Shown here piece by piece: positions 46,927 through 59,252 of a DNA stretch of 64,000 bases (position 1 is the stretch's first letter; every line of letters begins with the position of its first letter). The notes under the pieces were generated by a model that worked only from the letters and a program-made list of their open reading frames with translations, had not been told where the DNA came from and did no database searches. A program made the translations under genes and the position numbers. The stretch comes from Phallus indusiatus (lineage: Eukaryota > Basidiomycota > Agaricomycetes > Phallales > Phallaceae): NCBI GenBank assembly GCA_027605045.1, contig JAQFWX010000015.1, positions 666,455 through 730,454 on the forward strand, in the 5' to 3' direction.

Positions 46927-48664
46927 GATGCTATCGTGGGGAAGACTCGCCTAAGGTTTTCCGAAGCTAAGAACTTATATAAATCCTGGGTTATACATTT
47001 ATTCACAATCCATATCGAAAGAGAAAAAATATAATGAGTACGATGATTCAACCAAAACTATTATATCATTGATCTGTGGAGCACGCCCTGCCATCTGGAA
47101 TCTGGATGAAACCCAGATCGCTGATTGGCACGGCCAGCGCCATGATCACTGACTGAATTAAAACGTTGCACGAGGTAATGAAGTGTGAATTCAGTGGCAA
47201 AAGATCCATGATGGAAGAAGCCATCCTACAGTCGCCGTGACATCTCTGGTAAATGCAATGAATTGCTTTGCGATGTCCAGGGAATATTCGCTCAGTCCTG
47301 TGAATTAGCTGATGATGAGACTCCTGAGCATAATTTTGTAATATTCGGAATGCACAAAGTGGGATTAACTGCATCATCATCCATATTGCATAATTTAACA
47401 TTGAGGTCTAGCGCATGACGGCAAATTATATGAACGACGGACCTTCAAGTTGATGGTGGGCTGTGACCCAACCTTCGATTCACAGCTTGCAGCTGTGCGT
47501 TGTGGAGGCTCTAGCGAAACTTGTATTGGTTTGGTTATTTTGATTGAGTTTAGCTTCGAAGACTCCACCGCCTAAAATTAGTCTAACTGTACAAACAACA
47601 GGCCTGGGGTATAACTTCGATGCCAAACACTCTTCTTTAAAGTTTGTTGCGCCCGACGTTGACAGATCTGCTCCTAATTGCAGCGCTCTTTTATTTCATA
47701 TCAACTCATCTACTATTATTAGTAGAGTTCGAGGATGAAAGAAATCATTTGATACACTGCGGGCGTGTACGTCTCACCGATAGTGTCAAAATCGTCCTCA
47801 GCGCCCGCTTTTTAGCTTCTGTCCTAATTTCCCCCCAAACGTGATTAAGATTCCTCGTCTTTTTGTTTCGATATTGTCACTGCAGCTTATTGAAGTGTTT
47901 CTACATATAATAACATACTATGTTCTTGAGTTCGATGCTAAATTTGCTTGCCAGAGCCAAACAATGAACTATGCATTTTCATCATGGTAAATATACGGAA
48001 TCTGCGAAAACTTGTAATAACTTAACGTATGCTTTGTCGTCCAGATGATACAATCTTATCTCAGTCACTGTGGTTGAATACAAACTCGATTGGTTTCGTA
48101 TTGGGGGCGTGGGTCACAAGTCTAGGGTTTAAGATATAGGGCTATAAATCTCATCACAATACACGAACCGGGTATCTGTATATTTCAAGGGGTGTTATAC
48201 AAATGTTATAACGATACTTGGGCGCATATCCTGAGCAGTTCATGATGACCACATAGTGCTGATGTTGTCCGACTAGCACTTCTCTTGATCCCGGAGTACA
48301 TATCGTTGAGAGATGAAAGGAATGACATCATCAGAATAGTCTTCCAAGCGGCGAATGTTGATACAAAGTTTAAGATTGACTGACAGCGTCTCTGATAATA
48401 CACAAGCTAAAGATTTGTATCAGACCATGACAGTGTGCCGAAGCGGCTATATGACCGTTGAAGGGAACTCCGTTACTTCACAGATACAAAAATGAGTATA
48501 TGTATTTGAATAAATTACTTCGCGTTTAAACCACAATTGACGATTCCATTTACGATAATGCTAGAGAAACCCATTAGAAGTTATTGTCAAATAGCCAGAG
48601 TTGTTAGTAACAAACATTGAGTAACCGTGCCAAATTACTCCGTGTGAGAGAAAGTTCTATAGTT
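46927..48664. other. Intergenic gap between DUF6533-B and DUF6533-C
   Basis: About 1.7 kb. Open frames at 47066-47401 (-) and 47544-47844 (+) carry no motif I know. The plus-strand one (KTPPPKISLTVQTTGLGYNF) looks protein-like but has no ATG-led gene model. Possibly decayed coding sequence. Confidence 0.4.
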
Positions 48665-50308
48665 CTAATCCTGAACTAATTCGACGTTTATATCGTGTTC
48701 TATGTCATCAGTAACCTGCCGTTCAGGCTCAGCTAGTTCCACAACAATTGATTGGTGCACATGTTGAAGAACATTCGAAAAATGAAGTGTTGGCAGAGAC
48801 AGATTGCTAGCCTCGATCTTGGCAGCATTGAGCTGGCGAAGATCCAGCGTAAAATTGGCGACCAGGATGCATGACAGGCTTAAATAGATATTAATATGGG
48901 TCGTAGACGTGATCGCAAAATGATTTACTCACGCGTTTTGAAAAGACTGTAAACCTTGAACGAGCAGGAAAATGTTTGGTTTCTAATTAAGTCAAGTAAT
49001 AATCAGTAGTTTTAAAGGAAAAGAGGGGAGGGGATTACGTTGTCGGATGGAACCTGAAGAAATAATGTGATGTTCATACATAAACTGCCTTAAACAGTGA
49101 ATACTATTGTAACCTACCGATGATGCCACAACTACAACGGTTACAGTAAAAAGAATGACAAAGCTTGTATATTGGTGCGTCATGCGCCGATCATAGCACA
49201 AAAGGTGGATCCTCACCAAAATCTTGAAAAACCTAATATTTCCATTACGTTTGCTCAAATGAAATATAGGAATATCGAAACTTACTCTGGGAAAGAAGTA
49301 CAGAAACAAGACTATGGTAGTTGTGAATTCCAGCTTCGCGTTTCAACTTCCATGTTCCCCAGACCTTCCACAAAATAATGCCAAATACAATAATATCCGT
49401 ATAAACGACACAGACATCGGCAATAAGCTCAATTAGTTTGGTTGTAGCTATCCACGTTCAATATTTTAAGTGATATTTAAAAATAAACATGAAGCCTACC
49501 AGTCACCCTAATAGAGATGATTGTCAATGAACGCTACACGTTAGAAACCCTGAGCCACTGACATTACAAGACATTCGGAAAATGCTATTGTGGCTAGATA
49601 TAATGCTAAGATAGTGAAATTATGATTCTGAAGTTCAACTAACCATACAATCTTGTACTAATGCATGCAAGGAGACCAAGGAATAACGCGATAGTGAGAA
49701 TTTTGCTTCCTCGACAGATTGAATATGCCCGAGCGACCAATAAACCTGTCGCGATTATTTACCCTTGAGAATAATACATAAAGTATAAGTAAACACACAC
49801 CCTGGACACCAATAAATGCCACTGTGTCGAACGTTAGTGATGTAATAACCAGCATGTTACAAGATCTTTGAAAAAAGTTGAAAGGAAACATGATCTTTCA
49901 AGCTAAGGTATCTTACCTTCCTATCTAAAACCAGGTTAGGGATGATAATAATGAAAACTTTCAGCTACGCTGAATAATTAACTCACTGTCACGTAGTTTA
50001 ATGAAAATCGAAATCCACGAGCGATCAAAAACCCATATCTTGCGAAGATATATAATATCCCCGGTGGACTGAATGGTTTAAACCATATATACTCTACTTC
50101 TCGTGAAAATTGTAGGAGAAGATCATAAAACAGGAGGACTGATCCTTTGTTTAATAATTCTCTTCCTCTAATCTAAATTGCTCACCAAGGGTACTGATAA
50201 TGATCCAAGTAAGGGTGTAACTAATCTTTACAATCAGTATACACAATCAATAATGGGTGCAGAAAGAAACACATACCCTATAAAAGCGTTATCGATAGAA
50301 GCATCCAT
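48665..50308 (-). CDS. DUF6533-C, membrane protein with a relocated start codon
   Basis: The homologue of DUF6533-A and -B. The ancestral start (ATGAACAGC in A and B) reads ATTAACAGC at 50344, so the first usable ATG is in-frame at 50308 (MDASIDNAFIG), shortening the N-terminus by about 13 residues. The 8-nt micro-exon is at 50193-50186, then LLFYDLLLQFSREVEYIWFK and PFSPPGILYIFARYGFLIAR. Further on are RSCNMLVITSLTFDTVAF, ARAYSICRGSKILTIALFLG and ILVANFTLDLRQLNAAKIEA, ending DINVELVQD with TAG at 48665-48667. No frame break seen in these exons. Membrane protein of unknown role. Confidence 0.72.
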
Positions 50309-52344
50309 AATTGCGGTGGTTGTGCTAATGTTGGCGCTGTTAATGTTGTTAACCGGAGGTAGTTATTGGAATTGAGAGTTAAGTTTTCATCCATATAGCC
50401 TTTTAAATACCATCCACGATGTCTATTAATAACATTAGGCATTGTTCCCTTCTTCGAGATCCGAAATATTGGGGTGAACCATTCTTCTTAGGGTGAAATG
50501 GGACCTGAAAAAAGGTGTAATATGTATCCAGTTGGTCGGGGCATCTTCAACTCCGAATTCAGGAGGCACCATATGTTTAATACTTTTAAGTCATTATCAG
50601 CAGGACAACAAGTTGCTGCCTTTCTCTGATTTCTGTTATCGAATGAAATGATAATTTCCTTGGAAGGATTGCGCCCCAATGCGTTCCGTGTAAATTTGAT
50701 TGCAGGGCATTATTAGGCACCTGATTAAAGTATGCAGCCTTTAGTAATTTTAGTAATGTTGAGGAAATAAAGAACAGAACACCAACACTTAGCTAACCAA
50801 TAGCGGAAGCACACTAGTAATTGCATGATGTCCGTATCGGAACACACGGAATTTTTAATTTTGCAACGACTCATAATCGTTGTTATTCACTTGCATTTTG
50901 CAAATCATCTGCTGAATGACACGATCTGAAGCTGTCAGGTAATTGTTGCTATAGTATTCGGCATCGCCGCCGTGCGACGGGTTTGATTGTTATGGTTGAT
51001 TCATAAGAGTTTGAAGTGTAGATTTCGTAAATGAAGAAGCATTCCATCCGATATTGGATGAGCTGTCGAAGTCCGTCAGTCCCGATGATGCCTTATGTAA
51101 ATGATCGATGTTTGTCGACACTGACTTATTCCTGCCAGAGGTCAAGCCATAAACCAACCTTTTACTGAACACGGTGAACAGTAGGAATTTGCCATCGCCG
51201 ATATCATTCGGATATTCAATTTGACCCCGATCCATTGAGATCCAAATGAAAGTCCTTCCCGGAAGGAAGGGGTAGACTTCGAACTTGGTAGTTCCAAAAT
51301 GAAGTCAGGAACCCTGGGCCTCAGTCCTATCCGTTCATAACCATCGCGCATCAAAAAACGGGTCTGGCACATCTACGAGTAGAGACAATAGGTGATGAAA
51401 AATGTGATACAAACGTGCGGGCGGTGCTCGGGAGCACATGCTGAAGATTTGTGATTGCATCATTCGGATTTCTTGGCAAAATGTATTGACTGGCACACTT
51501 GGTGCGATGACACTGTCAGCGCTATATCCGTTCTATAACTTTCTTAGTGTTGAACGTTGACTTTTCAGAGATAAGAAAATGACAGACAGCGCCTACGAAC
51601 CAACCGTAATATCACATCCTTCCACGCAGAGTTACCCGACTCACTCAGGTTATCCCTTTCTCAGGTCGTGTCAATTGAGGAAGCTGAAAACATTATCGCA
51701 TTCCTAGGGGAGAATCATCTTCTGTAAAAAATGATTGAGATAAAGATAATAGACTTTGTTATAATAGAATGGAATGCTGACATTTTTTGAGACAGATCTT
51801 GAGAGCTTTGCATTTTTGTCGCCTCAATTGAGCACGGTGACCGTGCGGCTGGTAGTAAAGTCGAACGTCAACGTCTCTGAGCAGAACGAGAGGAAACAGG
51901 AATATTAGAGCATTTCTTTGAGAATTGTTGCTGTACACGCTTTGGAAGGCCATCCTACGTCGTTGCGGCTACTGGACATGGACTCCTGGACGCAAGAGAG
52001 GTTCATCATACAATGCTGACAAATATTCGGAATTGACCGCGGAAATTTGACCAAGCCCCACTGACATCTTTTAAGAGCTCAAGATCTCACTCAATCCGAA
52101 TTTCTTTTAAGGATGTAGTACGATAAGAAGCAACCAGCAGAGCTTGTTTCAAGTGCGCTGAACAATTGTCACGAGACAAAGGCAGTCGCGACTCTTTTAC
52201 ACGTGCAACGAACAGAAGCTCCTAATTACAGAGTCATATTTGAAGGATAAAGTTTGGTCTTGGAAGATACAAATAAATATCCCTCGTTCCAAGAGAATAA
52301 ATTTCAAAGGAAGATATAATAAATATAAAGCTTCAAAATAGTCC
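50309..52344. other. Intergenic gap between DUF6533-C and MnP2 3' end
   Basis: About 2 kb. Two overlapping minus-strand frames at 50990-51372 (for example GDGKFLLFTVFSKRLVYGL) look mildly protein-like, but they switch frame and match nothing I recognise. They could be remains of a dead gene. No RNA gene or element. Confidence 0.45.
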
Positions 52345-53838
52345 TTAATCATCGCAGTCGTCTCCGCCGTCAGGGCAATGGCTGAAATCAACTGAGCTAA
52401 ACGGTACAGGAATAGATCACTGGTGACTAGTGACTTACGGAATAATGGTTTCAGTCGTACCAGGATCGGTCGACAAGTGTGGGAAAGGACGAAAGAGGCA
52501 AGCTTTCTCAACATCAGCGCGACTCTTCGTAGCAGGGTAACTGGAACACATAAATAATCCACGATCATCAATCAATAAAGAAAATAAAACACGTACGTAG
52601 CAGGCTTAGAAACGGGAGGAGTGGCTGAGGGTATAACTACAGAGCAGTCAACCAATTTAGGGACATCCTGAGCAATGACAGCGACTTTGGCCATTGCAGC
52701 GGCGAAAGCTTTGCTCATCTTTTCTTGCTCGTTGATGAACCCTTGCCAGGTGCATGCTGTTCTGTGGTCTAGAAAAAACGCAGTGCGGATAAGTGTATGT
52801 AATGATAATCTCATTTCTAAAACAACTTACCGCGAGCAATAGCAAAGTCAGATTGCAGACGCAATTCACCGACACTCTCATCCTCGCCGACAGGGAGGGG
52901 AGATAAAGCTTCACCTATTGATATCGTGCGGATTAATGGATATCAATTGTCTTTCTGGAAACTGAATGATCTACTCACCCTGGTTGCCTCCGGTTCCGGG
53001 ATATCCAACCCCTTTCAAAAGAACTTCAAGGTAAAACTGTGTATCGAACGTGAAAGGAGTGGTATCGAATGGTGCAGCTTTCAGAGCGGGGTCAACATGG
53101 TCAGCACGAGCGATCGTGTGGGAAGCCAGAAGCGCAACGATTTCGTGAGGTTTAAACCCTCCGCCATCGGCAAACCGAGCAAAGATTTTGTCGACGGGGT
53201 CTTGCGGTTCGGGGACAAGGCCAATTGGACTTGGTGCGGTAGCATTGGGACGACCAGCTAGAAATTGGATGCGCGGTGCACCAGGACAGTTGGTAATACC
53301 GACGGCGCCGGCAAATTGTACAAGGTCTCCGGCAGAGATTGTGTTATATTTTTGCAGGAAAGGGAGAAGCGCGGAGATAGAGTCGTTAATGCCAAGGTTG
53401 GCGGGGTAGTTTGCTTCGATGTCCGGGAAAACTAGGACTGAACCGTCCGCTCCCCCACCCGGAAATGTTCCTTCGTGTTCAAGTGAACTCGAATATCCGA
53501 TCGCATCATCTAAAAACGGTCAACCTCAGGTTTAGATTATGTATTTCTAAGACTTACGAAAAGTCAAGCGGAGAACCTCGTGGACGTCTTCACTGCATTC
53601 TTTATCAAACCTAGTAATCCATGTTAATACAAAAAACCCTTGTCACAAAAGAGATGCGGTACAAGTTGGCTTGGAGATCATCACGCAAAGCGAAGAAGGC
53701 GCAGCAGGCATCATGAGGAGCCCTATTTCCGTCAGGGCATTGAATGAGCCCGTCACTTTCAACGACTTGACCTGTGAAGGTAGACGCAAGAAAAGAAGCC
53801 TTTGATAGGAGGTCAACGAGACCAGATACTGACAACAT
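52345..53838 (-). CDS. MnP2, secreted class II manganese peroxidase, about 384 aa
   Basis: Seven exons, with intron positions identical to MnP1, including the split distal-His codon. Start [20 protein letters not shown], then CPDGN. Distal Arg73, His77 and Asp78; proximal His207 in [11 protein letters not shown]. The Mn(II) ligands are Glu66 and Glu70 (CSEDVHE) and Asp213. The Trp position of lignin and versatile peroxidases is Ala202. The tail after [10 protein letters not shown] holds [11 protein letters not shown], shorter than in MnP1 but with the same extra Cys pair. Predicted extracellular Mn(II) oxidation with H2O2. MnP1 and MnP2 lie 38 kb apart on the same strand, and their flanks show no similarity, so they are not a recent tandem. 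TATA at 53972-53979. Confidence 0.92.
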
Positions 53839-53971
53839 GGTCGTGGTATGAGGGAAAGTGTGTTACTGGTAAGGTGGGCTTAGACGATTTGAGTTTGATT
53901 AGGCGACAAATTATGTGTAGGAGATAGCACGATGGGCGCAGTGCTGGGGCAACATCAGGTCGATCTGAGCG

Positions 53972-53979
53972 TTTATATA
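53972..53979 (-). promoter_or_regulatory. TATA box of MnP2
   Basis: The minus strand reads TATATAAA about 134 nt before the ATG at 53838. Confidence 0.55.
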
Positions 53980-56476
53980 TGTAGTTAGTATACCAAAATC
54001 TGGAACCTAATATCACAGCTTCGGTAAAACAAACAGGGATTCGGTCGCGCTGCCCTACATGGCCGTGTTCCTCCTATTAGCGGGGTCCATCAAAAAGGTT
54101 ATAGATTGAGATCGAGGAAACTTAATGACTCGGACGCTGTAACGTAAGGCCTAACCAATTCTAGGCCACACAAACTGTACCAAAATCTCCATATCGAGCG
54201 TCATATAGAGTTTTCAACTGATGGGCTATTTCAAAATTTTTGGTTAGATTTGAACTCGCGCGCTACAAAGTTGGAGTGAACATACTAGTGTCACTACTAC
54301 CCGAGGGCGGTGAACTTGGCCGGCCGGAACTATTTTGCTCATATACGCATCCCTTTGTTAGTTTGAACACAATAAATCCCAGAGACATTTTGAACATAGC
54401 TTTGGGTGGAGTACAAAAGAGGAGGACCGGTGATGGTGGATCCCGATATACGAACCAAAACGATCCTGCCTTGACCGGAGACAGTGAAGCCGATACCACC
54501 TTCAAATTCACCGTCATTACATACTTATGGACGAAGAAAATAGAAAAGTCTTTAAATCGCTCACGTGAAGCAAGATGCCATGGCGGAACTGAAAAGAGGA
54601 TATTTGGATCCCCATCTCATTGGAACGTTTCACGGGGGTGATGGCTTGTGATAGCAGGCTGTGCAGGCCCCAGGGTCAAAAGTAAAATGCTTTGAATGGT
54701 TTCATCACCGAACGGCCCAAAACGGGCGCACGGTGTTCTGCAGCTTGTACTAGTATGGTGTCCTTGAACGTTTTAGGGAAGCTAAAATAACAGTATTTGA
54801 CCAAAGTTCGCACGTGTTCCACGTATGGTTAGGACTACTAAGTATTGAAATGAAGAAATGATCAATTTTTGTGAAGTATTGCATATACTTGAAGTCCCCA
54901 ACGAAAAGGCAACGTACATGGAGGCGTGTCCGGTGAGGGCTAGTAAGGGCCCGGTTGCCCTTAGTCCGCGGTCATTCCAAGACTTCTCAATTTATTGTCC
55001 TGTTCGTTGTGACTCATGTGCGTTGAATATTGCCAAAAAGTCTAACGCTTGATAAAAGGGTGAAGAATAAAATGAAGTTTGTACCTACTTTGTATGGCTT
55101 AGTAGAGCGCCATAAGTGGATATTGAAATTGAGGTCAGGGTGGTCATCAATTCAAACTGTTCATCATATGAACATTTTGACAGACATTCATAATACATGG
55201 AGCTTACCCCAGCTGGCACCGGTGACATTGATCCACCACATTGTTATTAGGTTTGATGCAGATCTTTGGTCTTAGCTCTGAATTTGAATAGGCTTTCAGC
55301 ACTGCCTCACAAGCGGTCACGAATCCATCGATGGTTTTCAATATTAGCCCTAGTATTGTTCTGTCCCTCAGGCCGCCTGACGCGCACTTTGCAAGTGTAA
55401 TGAAATTTTTTATTACTTCTAAGTAAGCCATATTCAATTGGATCAACATTGACGGAAACTCATCTTTGTTTTGGTTGGAAGATTTGGACTAGAACGAAAT
55501 CGTAATTTAGCAAAAGAGCTTGGCGTGTCGCCGCCCATAAGATCCAGGTACATCGTAAATTCGACCGCGTCAAGATTTCTAACGGAGCTTGAATAAGCAT
55601 CTCGAAAAGCCTCATCTCATCTCTAACTCTAAGTAGGTTCATACCAAGCCGCCTTTCGTCTCTACCGTCTTCCACCCTTATTTGGGTGCGCAATGTTTCC
55701 GTTGGTTGAAATATTCTTTTTGATTTTATCTGCTCATCTAGAATTTAAACTCATTGGTATTCGCCAGAAACATGTCACCAGCAAGCTTTCAGAATACATT
55801 TGCCGGTTTGTTTCTAACTTAGTGAAGTAGTTCTAAAACGCACTGAAAAGGATGGCCACAATTTCCACGAAATCGCTAAGATTTTATTTCCTGCTGAATA
55901 TTATCCATCATAAAAATTGATTAACTTTCTTTACTTTGACTTCGGAGACTTTTTTGGCAGTGGATACGCTAGGCATACATTTAGACTCAAAAACCTAGCG
56001 CAAACTTTGAATCACGTGACTTTTTGTCTCAGTAAATTAGTTTTTTTTTTTTTTTTTACCAATAACGCTACAAATCTAATTTTAGTAATAGATGCGAGTT
56101 TGGAGACATCTGTGATATCAGTGTGCCTGGAATTTTCCGGGTTTCTAGGAGGCTTTTGTGGAAGTTGTGTAAACATGATTATCCCGTGCAACGCCCGTCC
56201 GACATGTTCATGTCAGTGCCATTGTGCAATACACACGAACACAATCATAATACTCATGTTACTGGATTATTTCAACACATAGCTAGTTCATATTCTATAC
56301 AAAGCGGGTTTAATTTTCGAAAAATGCTACCCCCCTTAACGAAAGCATTTGCTCCAAGCCCGTGTGAACCAAAGGTTCAGCGGCTTGCGCCGAACCTAAT
56401 CTCTAGCTATAGGTTGTTGTGCAATCAAGTCGGTTCATTTTACTAGTTAAATGATTGCATATACTCACCACTCCCA
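53980..56476. other. Long intergenic region upstream of MnP2
   Basis: About 2.5 kb. It contains an unassigned 133-codon plus frame (54240-54641) rich in Arg and Gly, a 17-nt T run at about 56040, and an imperfect hairpin at 56372-56397 (AGGTTCAGCG / CGCCGAACCT). I recognise no gene, element or RNA. Confidence 0.45.
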
Positions 56477-56722
56477 TGACGAGTCAGGCAGTGAACTTGC
56501 AGACGGAATTCATTGTGGGTATACTTACTTATGCACAAGGTGTGGATGTATCAGCTTCAGAGGCGATGGGTATTAGCGCTAGCGCTTGAAGCTTAAGAGC
56601 TTCAAGTATGTCAGTTGGGAACAGTTGGGAATATCTAGTTGAGAAATGTCAGACCTCCCTCTTCAAAACAAAAGAACGATTGACAGATAAATCATATTAT
56701 CAATATTCAGTTATGCTATATC
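56477..56722 (+). pseudogene. Truncated 3' copy of the decarboxylase-like gene
   Basis: Reads DESGSELADGIH, then after a small deletion VGILTYAQGVDVSASEAMG. These correspond to DESDGEIADGVH and VGVYAQDVDMIVSEPMDEA at the end of the 40937-41903 gene. The following flank (AGTTGGGAACAGTTGGGAAT and AGTTATGCTATATCC) matches that gene's 3' flank (AGTTGGAACC and GGTTATGCTATA). Upstream coding sequence is absent, so only the last ~35 codons and the flank were duplicated or survive. Confidence 0.65.
56586..56607. repeat. Perfect 9-bp-arm hairpin in the truncated copy
   Basis: CTTGAAGCT, loop TAAG, AGCTTCAAG. It sits at the stop region of the pseudogene and is absent from the parent gene's stop region. 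Confidence 0.5.
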
Positions 56723-57045
56723 CAGACGAGCCGAACACTGAACGATTCGTCCGAACTCGACCTTACTCTTATCTTTTGTTGGCAGTAAAAGTAAAGACGT
56801 ATACATCAGAACCATAAGGAGAATTAAATCCAAACCAAACGGGTAAATCAGGTAAAGAAGAAAAAAAAATATCCTTTCACGACGACAGAAAAGTTCGAGA
56901 TGAAGAAAATGAAAAAATAGTGAGGGATATAAAAAAAAGTCCGTCAAGTAATGGGAGAATCGTGTCCAAGGATATAGAAAAGCATTAGCACCAGTTATCC
57001 ATATTTGGATTTTCGGTTAGCATTCTAGAATCCATTATCATCACT
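56723..57045. other. Short intergenic gap before the glycoprotein 3' end
   Basis: About 320 nt, A-rich on the plus strand, consistent with the 3' UTR of the minus-strand gene. Nothing else seen. Confidence 0.45.
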
Positions 57046-58528
57046 TTAAAGCAAGACAGCACCAATACCAGCCATAACACCCATTAAACCAATCGAAGCG
57101 GATAAGGTCATGGCACCGCTGGTATTGGTGTTAGCAGCACCAGCTGCGGAACCGGATCTCGAGCCGGTGGCGCCGGAAGTGCCGGTTGCACCAGGAGCTC
57201 CGGTTGTTGTAGCACCATGTGACTGCAAAGGCGATGAAGGCGACGGAGATGATGATGATGATGATGAGGGTCCAGTATGTGAAAGGGAGGAGGAAGAACT
57301 TACCCCTGATGCGGAGGATGTGGCAACAGCTGCGAAGAGATCGGTCGATTGGAAGGTTTTGCAGTTGGATGAGGCAGGAATGCGAGGTGTATATGGTGGG
57401 GGAGCAGTAAGTGACTGAGGCATCGACCAGGTCAAAGCTAAAGGTGTATATGAGTGAAGGTGAAGGTTGACCCAATAAGATAAAACGTACTTTGGCCGTC
57501 GGATGTGTAAGTACCGACGACGTCTTGCAGGTCACCGTCACATTCCGTGAACTCGCCCTCTTGAACAGATGATGGCATGTTGTAATCGCAACCGACGAGA
57601 TCGTAACGATTCTCGCAGTAGTCGGGGGAAGTGATGTTGTTGAAGCATGCTTTGAAGCAGAACTGATTGTTACCCACGAATCTAGACGAAGATATTTATT
57701 ATAACGTCAAACAGAAAAGGGACAAGGAGCGTACGTGTTCCAGTTGAAAACTTGGGTTTCCTGATTGCCATTGTTCATAGCGTCGACGGTTCCGTTTGAG
57801 TAGACGACACCGCCGAGAGGGTTTCCTTGAAGATCGGCACCATGGGGGTCGAGTTCACCCCCAGAGTCACTAGGGTCGAGGCCAATACCGGTGTTGTTGA
57901 TGAATCCGACGACTTGGATGTAAGCAGAAGTTTTAGTCCACTACGTAAATGGTTAGTTACTGGACATTTTGAGAAGCAGAAAAGTATACTTGAAGACCAG
58001 TGATGGCGCCTGGAGGGATAACACGTGTACCATGGGTGTCTTTTGTACAGTAGGCGACGACCTTAGCTTCAACATCGCCAATCTGACCATTTACAGTTGG
58101 AGATCCCCAAAGACAAAAGTCATCCTAGATCAAAAAACAAAAGGCAAACACGAAGCGTGATTAGTGTGAGAACTACGACAACCGAAAGGGAAAAAAAGCG
58201 TGGAAAAAAAATTTACAGGGCTGTTGAAAACGAGTGTCTGGCAGTTTGAAGTAGGACCGAGTGTGGTGTCATTGCAAACGTTGAAACCGAACTGAGGACC
58301 ACGGAGAACTGGGAATGGGTAGACTTGTTCGGGGAGGGCCGTGAACGGGAAGTGAAGTGTTGAAAGGATGGGAGTGCCCGGAGCACCAGCGACTTGACGA
58401 CGATAGAGCTCTTCGTCTGTTGGTGCTCGGGGTGCAGGAGTGATTAAAGGGTCTTCAGCTGCAGAGACAAAAGTAAAGGAGTGGAGGGCGGCGACGAGGC
58501 CAGCGACGAAAAGTTTTGAGGAGGGCAT
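57046..58528 (-). CDS. GPI-type secreted glycoprotein, 'macrofage activating glycoprotein' family, about 400 aa
   Basis: Start MPSSKLFVAGLVAALHSFTF with cleavage near SAAEDP. Five or so exons; the joins give SNCQTLVFNSPDDFCLWGSP and GDVEAKVVAYCTKDTHGTR. Blocks typical of the basidiomycete family: GFNVCNDTTLGPTSNCQT, AYCTKDTHGTRVIPPGAITG, SGGELDPHGADLQGNPLGG, VVYSNGTVD, FVGNNQFCFKACF and DYCENRYDLVGCDYNMP. Regularly spaced Cys suggest an extracellular disulfide-rich domain. A Ser/Thr/Gly-rich linker (57110-57330; microsatellite-like GAT/ATC run) precedes a hydrophobic end, SASIGLMGVMAGIGAVLL, consistent with GPI attachment to the cell wall. Function is unproven despite the family name. Stop TAA at 57046-57048. 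Confidence 0.85.
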
Positions 58529-59252
58529 GTTTTTGGGAGGAGAACGGGGAAGAAAAAAAAAAGATATGGAAAGATGTCACGAGGCTAGGCGCTGGCTTTA
58601 TTTGTGATGGAATTTAGACGCCCGACAGCTGGCAACCGGCGGCCGGGCTTGGGCCGGGCCAACAATTTGCCAACAAACACATCTTTCTCAAGCAAACGAA
58701 AGACCTGAGGTCTGAATACTATCATGTGAACGTGTCAAAGAGAAGACAATGAAAACACTCGCTGTAAGCACTTTTCGATAACATCATGGAATAGCGAAAC
58801 ATTCTGAATTATTTCAACCTAGTCCTTTATTGGCGAATAAGCGGTGGTCAGTATTCTGAATTTATTTCCCATACAAGTTGATTACGACAAATCAGTCTCG
58901 TCTTTTTTATGATACAGTCATCGGACTCTAGGTCTAGCTTCTCTCCGTTGTACGTATGAAAGATTAAGTCATGATTTATTGTTATAAATAGTCGCAAGTA
59001 CTGATAGTGCGGTTCATGTGACAGTATTGGTAACTTTGCAAGTATATTTACATAGACGCGCGTAATGAAGTGCAAGAGTAATAATAAATCAATCAGACGA
59101 CGTACAATTCCAGGGTCGAATAAGGCGACTTTGGAGTTGATTTGGAGCGACTTCCGAAAAAGTTCGAAAGCGGGACTGTAACTTGTAACGCGTAGTAACG
59201 CACTCGACGGTCACTAGCACTAACGCGCAAAAAGTCCTCATCTCCATCATCC
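58529..59252. other. Divergent intergenic region, glycoprotein / F-box genes
   Basis: About 720 nt between the minus-strand glycoprotein start (58528) and the plus-strand F-box start (59253), so it carries both promoters. A GC-rich stretch (GGCGGCCGGGCTTGGGCCGG) is at about 58640-58662. No further gene seen. Confidence 0.5.

Noticed and set aside
53934..53940. Metal-response-like element (TGCGCCC on minus) near MnP2
   Set aside because: A single short match lying between the TATA box and the ATG, which is the wrong position for an upstream activating element.
57110..57418. Plus-strand open frame opposite the glycoprotein linker
   Set aside because: It is antisense to the Ser/Gly-rich low-complexity exon; its Asp/Glu runs come from the GAT repeat.
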